NCBI GenBank assembly: GCA_963691885.1
Contig: OY829843.1
Location: 3,162,001 to 3,226,000, forward strand
DNA length: 64,000 nucleotides
DNA from: G963691885 sp963691885
GTDB taxonomy: Bacteria > Pseudomonadota > Alphaproteobacteria > UBA8366 > Aestuariispiraceae
Direction of reading: 5' to 3'
Positions 18,139-27,613 of the stretch are shown here, one piece after another. Made by a program: the position numbers and the translations under genes. Below the pieces are notes generated by a model. It searched no databases and was not told where the DNA came from. It was given only the letters and a program-made list of their open reading frames with translations. Positions within the stretch are counted from its first letter, which is position 1, and each line of letters starts with the position of its first letter.

Positions 18139-18161
18139 TCCCGAAGCGAAAAGTTTCAGAG

Positions 18162-18195
18162 CCACCGTCGATTTTGCGTTGACGGTGGTTTTCTT
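18162..18195 (+). terminator. Intrinsic terminator of luxR
   Basis: CCACCGTC and GACGGTGG arms with an 11-base loop (18162-18188), followed by TTTTCTTT. It lies 24 bp past the luxR stop, so the regulator is probably monocistronic. Confidence 0.8.
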
Positions 18196-18219
18196 TGACT
18201 GGATGAAAACGCGTCCGGA

Positions 18220-21200
18220 TCAGCGCCTTGAATTGAGTTCCGCTGTCGTCCTCAACAAGCGCATGCCGAGATCTCGGGTCATTTCGAACGAGAAGTAGGG
18301 ATCCTGGCGCGCCAATTCGACGAAGACGTCCCGGTTCAGACGAAGTGCGGTCATGCTGGATCGTGCACGGACAGTGGCCGATCGCGGCGTGTCACACAGC
18401 ATGGCAAGTTCCCCCATCACCTGACCACGGCTCATGACGTATAGGGTAGTCTCTGTGCCATCCTCACCCTCGAGAATAACCTCTGCTTCCCCGTCGAGAA
18501 CCACGAAGGCGGCATCACCCTGGTCACCCTGTTTCACGATCAACTCGCCAATTTCATAGGTCATCCGGTCACTGGTAAAGGCCAGCAGCCGCAGCTTACT
18601 CATATCCAGATTGGCAAAGAGGGGCAGTTCCCTCAGAAGTTTTGTTTCCGAACCAATCGCCTGATCATCTGTCTCAACCTCTTCGACGACTTCCTCTGCG
18701 GGTGGCTCTTCCTCGCTGGGCGCCATTTCGGCCGTTTCGTCGTGCATCGCGGCTAGACGACCATTGGTCAGTTCGTAACAAAGGTCAAAATCGATACCGG
18801 GTGCCACTGCACTGCCCACCCAGATCAGCGTCGTGTCTGGCAGATACCTTGCCAATTGCCGCAGCAGGCGTTCCTGACCCTGGGCGTCAATTGCGCTCAG
18901 ACCATCGTTGATGATGAGCAGTTCCGGGCGTTTGAGGGTTACACGGACCAGGGCGATTTTCTGTCTTTGTGTGTTTGAAAGCCTTGATCCGCCAATCCCG
19001 GTCTGGAATTCGAACGCGGCGTTGATGATCCCGTCCCACAGGTCGAGCTCTTCCACAACGCCTGTTACCGCTTCGGTGATCCTGTCAGACGCGTCAGAGC
19101 GACCATGCACCACCCGACCGAAAAGGATATTGTCCATAATCGACAGGCCCGGGTTGAACCCTTCAGAATCGAAGGGCTGCACCGCACCTTCGAAAATTTC
19201 AGGGTGATTGTCGCGCAGCTTGTGGCGCATTTCGATAATCAATTCCTGAAACTCTTCGGTCACGAGGCCAAGACGATGGCGTTGCTGGATCAGTTTGAAC
19301 GGCAGTCCCATGACGAGATCACGTTCTTCCTGGGGCAGTGCTTCGCGGCCGTCCTGTTCTGCGTGACGGATAATCAGTTTGAATTCGGGAAGCAGATCTT
19401 CTTCAACGAAGGAATATTGCTCGAAGAAAGGATGGCCGGACGGGAGGTCCTGGAAGAGTTCCACCATGATCTCCGCACAGCGCAGGCCCATTTCCAGGAA
19501 TTGTTCGCGCAGGCCGACTTCGTTCAGAATTTCGAGAATTACAGGGTTCGTCCCCAGATTTTCCGCCTTGAAGGCATCATCGACAGGCTCACCGAACAGC
19601 AGGTTTTCACCGACGGAGGCGTAGGTGTTGAAGGTCGCGATATCATAACCGCGGACCAAATCCTCAATCCCGCGCTCCATCAGAAGTTCGCGGATACGCA
19701 CCCGCGCCCGCAGGATTTTTTCGGTCAGGTCTGGATGTTTTTCCGGATCAATAACCTGGCGCAATCCAAGTGTGTACATCTCTTCGTCAAGTTCATAGGC
19801 ACCAAGCAATCTGTTCGTATGCTGGAACAGTGCGTTTTGATCCTCGAACCCTGCCAGTTTGTAGTCCGTCCAGTCATCATGGAAGGAGTAAGGCGAGTTG
19901 CCACTGGCCAGCGCCTCCATCACACGGTTTTCTTCCTCTGCGTCGTTTTTGTGTATTTCGGGTTTGTTGTGGTGCAGACCCAGGAAGATGTTGTCGGTCA
20001 GGGAGGCGTTGAAGAAAACGGAATTGGCCGTCAGCATGCCGATGCGGCGGCCCGTTACGGCCTCGTGCAGGCCAGTTACATCTTGCTGGTTGATCAACAA
20101 TTTGCCGGATGTCGGGTTCAACAACCGCCCCATCAAAAGGGTCAGGGTTTCCTTTGCAGTCCCGTTATTGCTGATAAACGCGCTCTTTGAGCCAGCTGGC
20201 AGCTTGAAGTTCGCCGGTTCTATGATCCGAACGCCCTCTTCATCCGTGTAAGAGACCCCTTTGGCTTCAATCGTACCGGCCAGCGAGATTTCTTCTTCGG
20301 GCTGCCCCATTTGCAGCTCTTCAGGCAGCATGCCCGGCGGTTCAAACTGGCTGACCACAGCGTCATATTTGATCCTGGCATCTGCGAGCCGCTGGTAATA
20401 GCTCAGCAACTCCTTCCAGGGGGCGGCCAGGTCTTTATAAGCGGCAAGTGCTGCCACAAGGGCCCCGGCGGAAAGATCGCCCTGAATCACCAGATAACCG
20501 CCGATTGAGAAGAAGAAAAATGGGGTAAGCTGGTTCAGGAAGTTGTTCACGAATTTCATGAAGAACTTGCGCTGATAGATTTCGAATCGAATGATAAAGA
20601 TCTTGCCCAGACGTCCGGCCACATCCGACATCAGATAGGCTGATGCATCATTGGCGTGGATATCCTGAATGCCGCCGACAACTTCACTGATCCGACCGGA
20701 GAGAGAGCGGACTTCGCGCACCCGTTGCTTGCCCAATTGGTTTACACGTTTCTGCAGTTTTGGAATGACGTAACCCTGAACCGGGATCATCGCAAAGGCG
20801 GCCAACCCGATCCGCCAGTCCTGCACAAACATGAAAGTCATGATCGTGGCAAAGATACCGCCCTGGAAGGCCACGAGAACAAACGCATCTCCAAAGAACC
20901 CGCCCAGGGGTTCCACCTCCTGGGTGACCATGCTGACGACTTCACCCTGAGAGGTGCGCTGAAACTCCGGCAGGGGAAACCGCAGCGTACGATGCAAAAG
21001 GACATAGCGCAGTCGGCGCAACAACCGTTCCGCCATGACGCCCTTATAGGTATTGATGCGCAGCTTGAAGCCACCATTGACGAATACCAGTATCAGGAAG
21101 AACCCACACAGCGTGAAAAGATAGGGCAGTTGTTCCATCTCGATGCCGGCATAAGACAATTGAAACCCGAAAAGGTTCATGTCCATGGCAAGGAATTGAA

Positions 21201-21363
21201 CTGGAAATGCCCCCTCTGTGGTTTCCAGTGCTTTGTCGATTATGGTTTTGGGGATGTCGAGGGAGACGTAGAGAAAAGGAAAGGAGATTAGAGTCAGTAT
21301 AAGTGCAGTGATCTGTTGGCCACTACTATAGCGCCAAATGAACCTGAAAATACTGCGATCCAT
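18220..21363 (-). CDS. ABC-exporter-like pseudo-ATPase fused to a cyclic-nucleotide-binding domain
   Basis: 1047 aa from ATG 21363, which has a GGGGG site 6 bases upstream; TTG 21384 is the alternative. Order: ABC exporter membrane domain (about 3-338); an ABC ATPase-like domain from about 365 split by an insert of roughly 280 residues; an acidic linker (883-900); a cAMP/cGMP-binding domain (908-1043) with GELAMLCDTPRSATVRA. Every ATPase motif is altered: Walker A reads SNNGTAKET, the signature LSNTQRQ, Walker B LLIINDGLS (no catalytic Glu), and no H-loop His is seen after it. The insert repeats a D/E-N-(I/L)-(L/F)-(F/L)-G motif. A cyclase gene lies just upstream on the same strand. Likely a cyclic-nucleotide-gated membrane protein that does not hydrolyse ATP. 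Confidence 0.85.
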   Translation of the reverse strand: MDRSIFRFIWRYSSGQQITALILTLISFPFLYVSLDIPKTIIDKALETTEGAFPVQFLAMDMNLFGFQLSYAGIEMEQLPYLFTLCGFFLILVFVNGGFKLRINTYKGVMAERLLRRLRYVLLHRTLRFPLPEFQRTSQGEVVSMVTQEVEPLGGFFGDAFVLVAFQGGIFATIMTFMFVQDWRIGLAAFAMIPVQGYVIPKLQKRVNQLGKQRVREVRSLSGRISEVVGGIQDIHANDASAYLMSDVAGRLGKIFIIRFEIYQRKFFMKFVNNFLNQLTPFFFFSIGGYLVIQGDLSAGALVAALAAYKDLAAPWKELLSYYQRLADARIKYDAVVSQFEPPGMLPEELQMGQPEEEISLAGTIEAKGVSYTDEEGVRIIEPANFKLPAGSKSAFISNNGTAKETLTLLMGRLLNPTSGKLLINQQDVTGLHEAVTGRRIGMLTANSVFFNASLTDNIFLGLHHNKPEIHKNDAEEENRVMEALASGNSPYSFHDDWTDYKLAGFEDQNALFQHTNRLLGAYELDEEMYTLGLRQVIDPEKHPDLTEKILRARVRIRELLMERGIEDLVRGYDIATFNTYASVGENLLFGEPVDDAFKAENLGTNPVILEILNEVGLREQFLEMGLRCAEIMVELFQDLPSGHPFFEQYSFVEEDLLPEFKLIIRHAEQDGREALPQEERDLVMGLPFKLIQQRHRLGLVTEEFQELIIEMRHKLRDNHPEIFEGAVQPFDSEGFNPGLSIMDNILFGRVVHGRSDASDRITEAVTGVVEELDLWDGIINAAFEFQTGIGGSRLSNTQRQKIALVRVTLKRPELLIINDGLSAIDAQGQERLLRQLARYLPDTTLIWVGSAVAPGIDFDLCYELTNGRLAAMHDETAEMAPSEEEPPAEEVVEEVETDDQAIGSETKLLRELPLFANLDMSKLRLLAFTSDRMTYEIGELIVKQGDQGDAAFVVLDGEAEVILEGEDGTETTLYVMSRGQVMGELAMLCDTPRSATVRARSSMTALRLNRDVFVELARQDPYFSFEMTRDLGMRLLRTTAELNSRR

Positions 21364-21458
21364 TATGATCCCCCAATCACTCAAAGCCGTTGATCACGGT
21401 TGGACGTGATCCGGCGGTACTCCCCAAGAACAACACTCACTACGCATTAGATCGAAGA

Positions 21459-23627
21459 TTACTTTTCGACCAGTTCCACGACACCGTCCCAGTCTTCATT
21501 CGGCGCCATTGCGGCATATTCCCTCGACCGTTTTGCCGCAATAATGGCCGCCGGATCCCCAGACTGGCCCAGTTTTTCAAACATATCGGCAGACGCCCCA
21601 AACGCGCCCGACTGTCTAAGACTAAGAGCTTCCTCATAAATGTCACGGTTATCAAGCTTCTCTTTGGCAACGCTGCCCTTTGGCCCAAGGGGTTCGCGCA
21701 GCACAACCGGCTGATTTCGGCCCACAACGCGGGCTGTATCGATTTTCCGCCATTCGAAATCATCCGCACATAATTCCCAGGTTCTGTCCCCACAGACCAG
21801 CGTCGTCCCGAATTGCTTATTACCGGATTCGAGGCGGGCTGAAAGGTTAACTGCGTCCCCGATTACCGTATACCCGAACCGTCGCTCCGCACCGACATTA
21901 CCGACCGTCATAACGCCGGAATTGATCCCGATGCGGGTCACAACCTCCATATCGCCCGGCACATTGAAGAGATCCTGACTTTCGGTCAGCCGCTTTTGAA
22001 TGGCCAGACAGCAGGCGACACAGTTTTTGGCGTGGTCGGGGTCGTCAACCGGTGCGCCGAACAGGGCGAGGACAGCATCCCCGACAAACCGCTCGATTAT
22101 TCCGCCATGGTTCTCAATCTCTTCGCCCATTATGACGAAGTATTTGTTCAGAAAGCTGACCAGCTCGTCAGGACCCAAACCCTCGGAAATGCGCGAGAAA
22201 GAGGCGATGTCCGAAAAGAACACGGTCAGTTCTTTACTTTCGCCCCCCAAGCTGGGTGTCTCACCCCGTTCGATCATATCGTCGATCACCTTTGGATCGA
22301 GGTAGTGTTTGAAGGTTTCGTGGATCAGCGCACGTTCTTTGTCCGTGGTCAAAAAGCGATAGGCAATAGAGACTCCGAGGCAGAGGAGGGCGGCCAGTCC
22401 CGCTTCGGTTAACGGCAGAACCAGTGCATCTCTGAAAGCGACTGTCGCAATGACAACCCACACGACAAGCACAGCGGCGGAAATTCCAACGGCCGGTCGC
22501 AAACGGTAATAGAGCGCGGCGCCTGTTATCATGCCGGCAATTGCCAGAACGGCTATTGCCATGGCTGGACCCGGCGGGAAGACGAGTGTGTTTCCAAGGA
22601 TGAGGTTATTCACCGCTGTTGCGTGGGAATACACACCGGGAACGGAACTGGTGCCACCCCGTGTCTGATAGGTGTAGCCCGGCGTACAGGGATCGAAGGC
22701 CCCGCCCATATCGGAAGGCCTTATCAGTCTGGTCGGCATCACTTTGCGGTCGTTCAGATCGTCCACAAGGCCAAGCAGGACGGCACGACCCTTAAAGTGT
22801 TCTTCGAAATAGGCGGCATTGCCGGATGCTGCACAGGCCAGCAGATCTGCGAAGGCAAAAGTCGGAACCGCATTGGGTTGGCCTGAGAAATTCAGACGAA
22901 TTTCTCCATCCTGGCCCAATTTCAACTTATGGCCGGCGATCAGCAGGTCATTGTCACCGGTGACCTCAGGCATGGTGTCGGAGTGACGGGCGGCGAGCTC
23001 GAGGGCCATTGATGTGACCTTCTCGTCGACCCCGAGAAGTGCGGGAATTGCCCGGATTGTGCCATCTTCGTCGAAATAGGCCTGGAGATTTCGAATGTTC
23101 TTGTCGCTGCCAACCGCTCTCTGGAATGCAACGAACGGACGCAGGCTTTCCTCTCCAAAAGAGACTTCTCCAAGCACGACTTTGCCACTGCGTTTTCCAT
23201 TTCTCGCAAGGCTGACAAGCAGAGGTTTGTCATAGCGCCGATCTGCGAGATAGGAATTTGCGCTGGTGGGCAGGACAATATCCCAACCAAATACCGTGGC
23301 CCCGGCGGCCAGGACCGCGTCTTGCACGGCGGCGATCTGGGGTGTCCACATCACCCGAGGGAGTCCCTTTAGCGCATCATCCCGATAGGTGGATTCATCA
23401 ATCGCAACAACGACCGTTGGTGACTGGTCCGGGATGGTTTTTTCCAATCCCGCTGTAAACCGGAGCCAGTGTAAAAGGTCGACGTTAAGGCCGGCCAGGC
23501 GATCTTTCCCCGCAAGGCAAACCAGCGCGGTAATCAGAACGGCAATGCAGACCCCTGCCCACAGCGTTGGGCGTGACCACAACGCAATTTCCTTGGTTCC
23601 CGGGTTTTCTAACGCCTGTTCAACCAA
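21459..23627 (-). CDS. CHASE2-domain class III adenylate/guanylate cyclase
   Basis: 722 aa. TM1 (about 22-40), periplasmic CHASE2 sensor (45-345), three TM helices (353-424), then a class III cyclase domain (462-640) with metal ligands D473 (FFSDIASF) and D517 (FVGDAVLALFG) and transition-state residues in DAVNLSARLE (R598). The start is a TTG; no ATG precedes the first TM helix in this frame. The residue before FVGD is Arg where many adenylate cyclases have Lys, so cAMP rather than cGMP is likely but not certain. It lies 41 bp behind the FecR-like gene and 95 bp before the cNMP-binding protein, forming a sensor-cyclase-effector row. Confidence 0.93.
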   Translation of the reverse strand: MVEQALENPGTKEIALWSRPTLWAGVCIAVLITALVCLAGKDRLAGLNVDLLHWLRFTAGLEKTIPDQSPTVVVAIDESTYRDDALKGLPRVMWTPQIAAVQDAVLAAGATVFGWDIVLPTSANSYLADRRYDKPLLVSLARNGKRSGKVVLGEVSFGEESLRPFVAFQRAVGSDKNIRNLQAYFDEDGTIRAIPALLGVDEKVTSMALELAARHSDTMPEVTGDNDLLIAGHKLKLGQDGEIRLNFSGQPNAVPTFAFADLLACAASGNAAYFEEHFKGRAVLLGLVDDLNDRKVMPTRLIRPSDMGGAFDPCTPGYTYQTRGGTSSVPGVYSHATAVNNLILGNTLVFPPGPAMAIAVLAIAGMITGAALYYRLRPAVGISAAVLVVWVVIATVAFRDALVLPLTEAGLAALLCLGVSIAYRFLTTDKERALIHETFKHYLDPKVIDDMIERGETPSLGGESKELTVFFSDIASFSRISEGLGPDELVSFLNKYFVIMGEEIENHGGIIERFVGDAVLALFGAPVDDPDHAKNCVACCLAIQKRLTESQDLFNVPGDMEVVTRIGINSGVMTVGNVGAERRFGYTVIGDAVNLSARLESGNKQFGTTLVCGDRTWELCADDFEWRKIDTARVVGRNQPVVLREPLGPKGSVAKEKLDNRDIYEEALSLRQSGAFGASADMFEKLGQSGDPAAIIAAKRSREYAAMAPNEDWDGVVELVEK

Positions 23628-23668
23628 ATCGAATTCCCTGAATCGGGGGATGCTGAGGGCGGGACGCT

Positions 23669-24340
23669 CTAGAGCGGGAGAAGCCGCGCGTTCTTGGACG
23701 AGACGTCGGCCTCAGCGAGGCGAGAGACCTTGAAGACAATTGCCTTGGACCCTGCCAAGACCCGATAAACGCCGCCGGGTTCCAGAACAACACCACTCTG
23801 CGCGGTATCAACCACCCGTCCGTTTGACGGGATCACAACTTCTGCCATGTCGGCATCCAGGCGCTCAATTTTCACCGAACTTGCCTGTTCACTCAGCCTG
23901 ATAATCGGACTGAGGCCAAAGATCAGACGATCAGGCGTGGGATATGATTTTCCGCTTCCGGCCCGAAAGGCTGCCGCGCCGGCACCTTCTTCGGCACCGG
24001 CCTGCGCTATAACAGGACCACCATCACAATCGAACTGGTCGGTTTGGACAGAACCGCCGCTAACAGTGCTTTCGTCTTCGCCAATGGTCACAGTGCCACC
24101 GGTAATTGTTTCTTGAATACAGGATGTAAAGTAACCAAGCACCAAGGTATCGGTTGGCCCCAATTCAACAGTTTGCCCGGGCTCAAGGTAGTCCATCAAT
24201 TGAACATCGTCCCGATCAACCGAGATGTCTTCTACCAGCGCGCTTGGTTCGGCCCATGCTGCTCCGGAAAGAAAAAGGGTCGCAACGCCCGCCATTCTTA
24301 CGGATGCCCGAAAGCGATTTGTTGTATTCATTCCTGCCAT
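23669..24340 (-). CDS. FecR-domain-like exported protein
   Basis: About 223 aa from ATG 24340 (ATG 24331 also possible). A signal peptide ends near GAAWAEPS. The following region, with YLEPGQTVELGPTDTLVLG, a Cys pair (SCIQE and FDCDG) and repeated GG turns, resembles FecR-type domains that often stand beside CHASE2 cyclases. No anti-sigma N-terminus is present, so it is an exported stand-alone domain, possibly a partner of the CHASE2 sensor. It is the first gene of the three-gene minus-strand cluster; an AT-rich 180-bp promoter region lies ahead of it. Confidence 0.65.
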   Translation of the reverse strand: MAGMNTTNRFRASVRMAGVATLFLSGAAWAEPSALVEDISVDRDDVQLMDYLEPGQTVELGPTDTLVLGYFTSCIQETITGGTVTIGEDESTVSGGSVQTDQFDCDGGPVIAQAGAEEGAGAAAFRAGSGKSYPTPDRLIFGLSPIIRLSEQASSVKIERLDADMAEVVIPSNGRVVDTAQSGVVLEPGGVYRVLAGSKAIVFKVSRLAEADVSSKNARLLPL

Positions 24341-24522
24341 TTTTCCCACCATCAATTCTGTCACGCCGAAACAGACATTCGAGACATGTCGTTCCAGCAT
24401 TATCGTAATGTCATAAGACCAAACGCGCTACCCTGCGGTGATGTATATCACAAATTACTAATTAAAATTAACGTGTGGACATCTGTAAAATGGCGGATAA
24501 GAGAGGAATGCACGCATAGCGG

Positions 24523-25290
24523 TCAGGATGAGAACTGTTCTTTCAGTATTCGCTCTTCCAGATCGTGCTCCGGGTCGAACAGAATTGTTGCATGCTGACT
24601 GCGGTCTTCCATGACAAGGACGCGATTAACGCCGCGAATTTCGGTTGCATCCGCAACAGCGCTGACCGGGCGTTTTTCTGATTCGAGCACATCCAGTTCG
24701 ACCTTGGCGTGACTGGGCAGCAGCGCGCCACGCCAGCGCCTTGGCCGGAACGGGCTGATCGGCGTGAGAGCCAGAATTTGGCCACTGATCGGAACGATGG
24801 GGCCATGGGCTGACAGATTATATGCCGTACTGCCGGATGACGTTGCCACGATGATGCCGTCGCAGGTCAGGCTTTCCATACGTTCTTTTCCATCGATCGT
24901 GATGCGAATTTTTGCGGCCTGGCGTGTCTCGCGGAAAAGGGACACTTCATTGAAGGCAATTGACTCGTGATCCTCACCGGCTGTGGTGGTCGCGATCATC
25001 TTCACGGGATGCAGTGCAATGGCCTCTGTGTTTCCGAGGCGCTCGATCAATCCGTCGGGGTCATAATTGTTCATCAAAAAGCCGACAGTGCCCCGGTTCA
25101 TGCCAAAGACCGGTTTCTGCTCTGACATTGAGGCATGCATGGCCTGCAGCATATAGCCGTCACCACCAAGCGCCACGATGATGTCCGCTTCCTGGGCCGG
25201 GACATTCTCGTACCGACCAGCCAGCTCAGACCTGGCGGCTTGCGCCATTGGTGTGTTGGCGGCGAGAAAAGCGATCTTGATCGATGACAT
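24523..25290 (-). CDS. nadK: NAD kinase
   Basis: About 255 aa from ATG 25290 (MSSIKIAFL); a longer frame to 25329 lacks support. It has the diagnostic VALGGDGYMLQAMH (GGDG motif), NRGTVGFLMN, CDGIIVATSSGSTAYNLSAHG and ISPFRPRRWRGALLP. It phosphorylates NAD to NADP. The compact, short-loop form is normal for alphaproteobacteria. Single gene, not obviously linked to its neighbours. Confidence 0.96.
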   Translation of the reverse strand: MSSIKIAFLAANTPMAQAARSELAGRYENVPAQEADIIVALGGDGYMLQAMHASMSEQKPVFGMNRGTVGFLMNNYDPDGLIERLGNTEAIALHPVKMIATTTAGEDHESIAFNEVSLFRETRQAAKIRITIDGKERMESLTCDGIIVATSSGSTAYNLSAHGPIVPISGQILALTPISPFRPRRWRGALLPSHAKVELDVLESEKRPVSAVADATEIRGVNRVLVMEDRSQHATILFDPEHDLEERILKEQFSS

Positions 25291-25480
25291 ACTGTTTGAA
25301 AGCTCCAGATGGAGAAGGTTTTGTCTCACCCCCTCGTTGAATGCTCCACTCTAAGGCTATCTGCCTCAATGTGCCAAGGTCCAGCCCGTCATTGTTTAAT
25401 ACGGGGTGGTACAAGCAATCCGGTTAGGGCATCCTTTTCGGATGTGTTGTTTGGCGTGGGAATATTAGCAAGGTGCTTTG

Positions 25481-26014
25481 ATGGCTAGATCGATGTTTCG
25501 CGAGGTTTTCAATAAGGTTTCGAAGCCGCCTTCAATTCTGATGGTGGCGGGGATGGTTGCGATGATGGCTGCAATGGCCGGGCCGGCCGTGGCGCAGGTC
25601 ACAACGGACCGTCATGCCGGATATTATTATCCCTCACCACAATCCAGTGAAGAATATATCGCCCGTGTGGATACCGTGCCAGGCTCCGACCGGCGCACAA
25701 GAATTGCTTTCGTGACAGGGCTGGCGGCACAGCAGGCCAGAAATCCGTTTCCACCGGATTTTCACCTGTTTGCCAAAGGTGATGGCGCCCAGAAATTCAT
25801 TCTGGTTTCGGTAAACAACCAGAAATACAGAACGCTGTATCAGATGCGGGCTCTTTTGGCGGGGCTCACAGCGCTCAGTCGGAATACGCCAGTCTTTCAG
25901 GACCACGCGATGCCGGAGAACCTGACCTTTCTGGACCTGTGCAAATTAATGGGTGTTGAGCAACTGACCATATCGGATGGCGATGTCATGGCCCATCAAA
26001 TCACCATCAAATGA
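25481..26014 (+). CDS. Exported conserved protein (DRHAGYYYP family)
   Basis: About 177 aa from ATG 25481. A hydrophobic signal or anchor segment ends in AGPAVAQ near residue 40, then DRHAGYYYPSPQSSEEYIAR, a motif conserved in an alphaproteobacterial family whose members are sometimes labelled as molybdopterin-guanine dinucleotide proteins without biochemical support. The rest predicts a mixed alpha/beta domain. The stop overlaps the ATG of the SnoaL-like gene (ATGA at 26011). Function unknown; its lying beside moaA is worth noting. Confidence 0.7.
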   Translation: MARSMFREVFNKVSKPPSILMVAGMVAMMAAMAGPAVAQVTTDRHAGYYYPSPQSSEEYIARVDTVPGSDRRTRIAFVTGLAAQQARNPFPPDFHLFAKGDGAQKFILVSVNNQKYRTLYQMRALLAGLTALSRNTPVFQDHAMPENLTFLDLCKLMGVEQLTISDGDVMAHQITIK

Positions 26015-26436
26015 GGTCAGAGGTGACCCTGACCCAAAGGGACAGTGAGGCGGTTCTGTTCGCGAATGAGGCGTTTTATCTGGCCTTTGCGGCGGGTGAC
26101 TACGATCAGATGGACGGACTTTGGGCGGAAACCACCCCGGTGGCCTGTCTGCATCCAGGTTGGGGGCCGATATATGGGCGGGATGACGTCATGACGGCGT
26201 GGCGGTCCCTTTTGCAAGGCCCACCGCCTGTCCAGTGCCGCGAAGCGACGGTTATTGGCCTGTCGCCGGTTGCGACGGTGATCTGTTTTGAAGAAATTCA
26301 GGGTCAGTATCTGATCGCGACCAACATCTTCGTCCGGGAAGGTGACGGGAATAGCTGGCGGATGATCCACCATCACGCCTCTCCGACCCAGGGCGCGCCG
26401 CAAGAGGCAGCCCAAATGGCTCCCAGCGTGAACTGA
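26011..26436 (+). CDS. SnoaL/NTF2-like domain protein (DUF4440-type)
   Basis: 141 aa, one NTF2-like cone fold. The N-terminal helix is ANEAFYLAFAAGDYDQMDGLW, then HPGWGPIYGRDDVMTAW and a closing WRMIHHHASP strand, as in the family of small ketosteroid-isomerase-like proteins. The His cluster near the end could line the pocket. Translationally coupled to the exported protein before it and convergent with moaA. Ligand and reaction unknown. Confidence 0.8.
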   Translation: MRSEVTLTQRDSEAVLFANEAFYLAFAAGDYDQMDGLWAETTPVACLHPGWGPIYGRDDVMTAWRSLLQGPPPVQCREATVIGLSPVATVICFEEIQGQYLIATNIFVREGDGNSWRMIHHHASPTQGAPQEAAQMAPSVN

Positions 26437-26457
26437 TTGTAGGGGCGAAAGCCTGGA

Positions 26458-27450
26458 TTAACCGCCTGTCACGCTCATATGACGTGAAGTGCTTTTGGTG
26501 CCGCGGCGGCGGTCGATAATGAAATCATGGCCTTTTGGCTTGCGGTCAATGGCTTCTGCGATGGCCTGCTTCACCAATTCGTCTGCTTCGCTGGCGCGCA
26601 AGGGCGCGCGTAGATCCGCCGAATCTTCCTGGCCGAGGCACATATAGAGCATACCGGTGCAGGTCAGCCGAACCCGGTTACAGCTCTCACAGAAATTATG
26701 GGTCATCGGTGTAATGAAACCAATTTTGCGACCGGTTTCCTTGACCTCAACATAGCGTGCGGGGCCGCCGGTGACATAATCGATTTCATTCAGGGTCCAT
26801 TGTTTTGCCAGCTCCGCTCGTACCATTGAGAGGGGCCAGTATTGGTCCAGCCTTGCAACGTCGCCCATTTCCCCCATTGGCATGACTTCGATGAAGGTCA
26901 GGTCGTATCCTTCGCGACCGGCCCATTCAACAAGCTGGTGCAGTTCGCCGTCGTTGACACCCTTCAGCGCGACACAGTTGATCTTGATCGCCAACCCTGC
27001 CTCTTTCGCAGCTTCCAGGCCATCCAGCACCTTCTCGAGTTTACCCCAACGCGTGATCGCATTGAATTTCTCGGGATCAATTGTATCAAGGGAGACATTG
27101 ACCCGTTTGACGCCGGCAGCTGCTAGGTCCTTCGCATAACGGCGCAGCTGACTGCCATTCGTTGTGAGGGTCAGTTCCTCAAGTTTGCCGGATTCCAGAT
27201 GGCGTCCAAGGCGTTCAATCAACCACATGATGTTGCGGCGGACCAGAGGCTCTCCGCCGGTAAGGCGCAGTTTTCGGACACCCATATCGACAAAGGCGGA
27301 ACAGAGCCTGTCCAATTCCTCAAGGCTCAGCACCTCGTTCTTTGGCAGAAAGGTCATGTTCTCGGACATGCAGTAAACGCAGCGGAAATCGCAGCGATCT
27401 GTGACTGAAATCCTGAGATAATTAATGGAGCGTCCGAATGGGTCTATCAT
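26458..27450 (-). CDS. moaA: GTP 3',8-cyclase (molybdenum cofactor biosynthesis)
   Basis: 330 aa radical-SAM enzyme. The N-terminal cluster Cys are C20, C24 and C27 (DRCDFRCVYC), with RLTGGEPLVRR next. The second 4Fe-4S cluster is in FCESCNRVRLTCTG and the protein ends in the catalytic di-glycine (SVTGG). With MoaC it turns GTP into cyclic pyranopterin monophosphate. Divergent from fdhD, so the two Mo-related transcripts may share a regulatory gap. Confidence 0.97.
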   Translation of the reverse strand: MIDPFGRSINYLRISVTDRCDFRCVYCMSENMTFLPKNEVLSLEELDRLCSAFVDMGVRKLRLTGGEPLVRRNIMWLIERLGRHLESGKLEELTLTTNGSQLRRYAKDLAAAGVKRVNVSLDTIDPEKFNAITRWGKLEKVLDGLEAAKEAGLAIKINCVALKGVNDGELHQLVEWAGREGYDLTFIEVMPMGEMGDVARLDQYWPLSMVRAELAKQWTLNEIDYVTGGPARYVEVKETGRKIGFITPMTHNFCESCNRVRLTCTGMLYMCLGQEDSADLRAPLRASEADELVKQAIAEAIDRKPKGHDFIIDRRRGTKSTSRHMSVTGG

Positions 27451-27613
27451 GCGCTAGATGTTTGCCGTAACAGCCGTTTTTTCAAGAGCAAAATGCAAAA
27501 ATCTCTCTGTGTCTGGACGTTTTTTGCTCTTTGAACAGGGCGTGTTGATCGGGTTTGCCAGGTTGAACACAGGTGTTGAAATCTTCATATTCACACGCAC
27601 GGACAAAAACGGG

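Noticed and set aside
19105..20190. Long plus-strand open frame (361 codons) opposite the pseudo-ABC gene
   Set aside because: No ribosome-binding site or recognisable domain; it is antisense to a well-supported gene in codon register that favours open frames.
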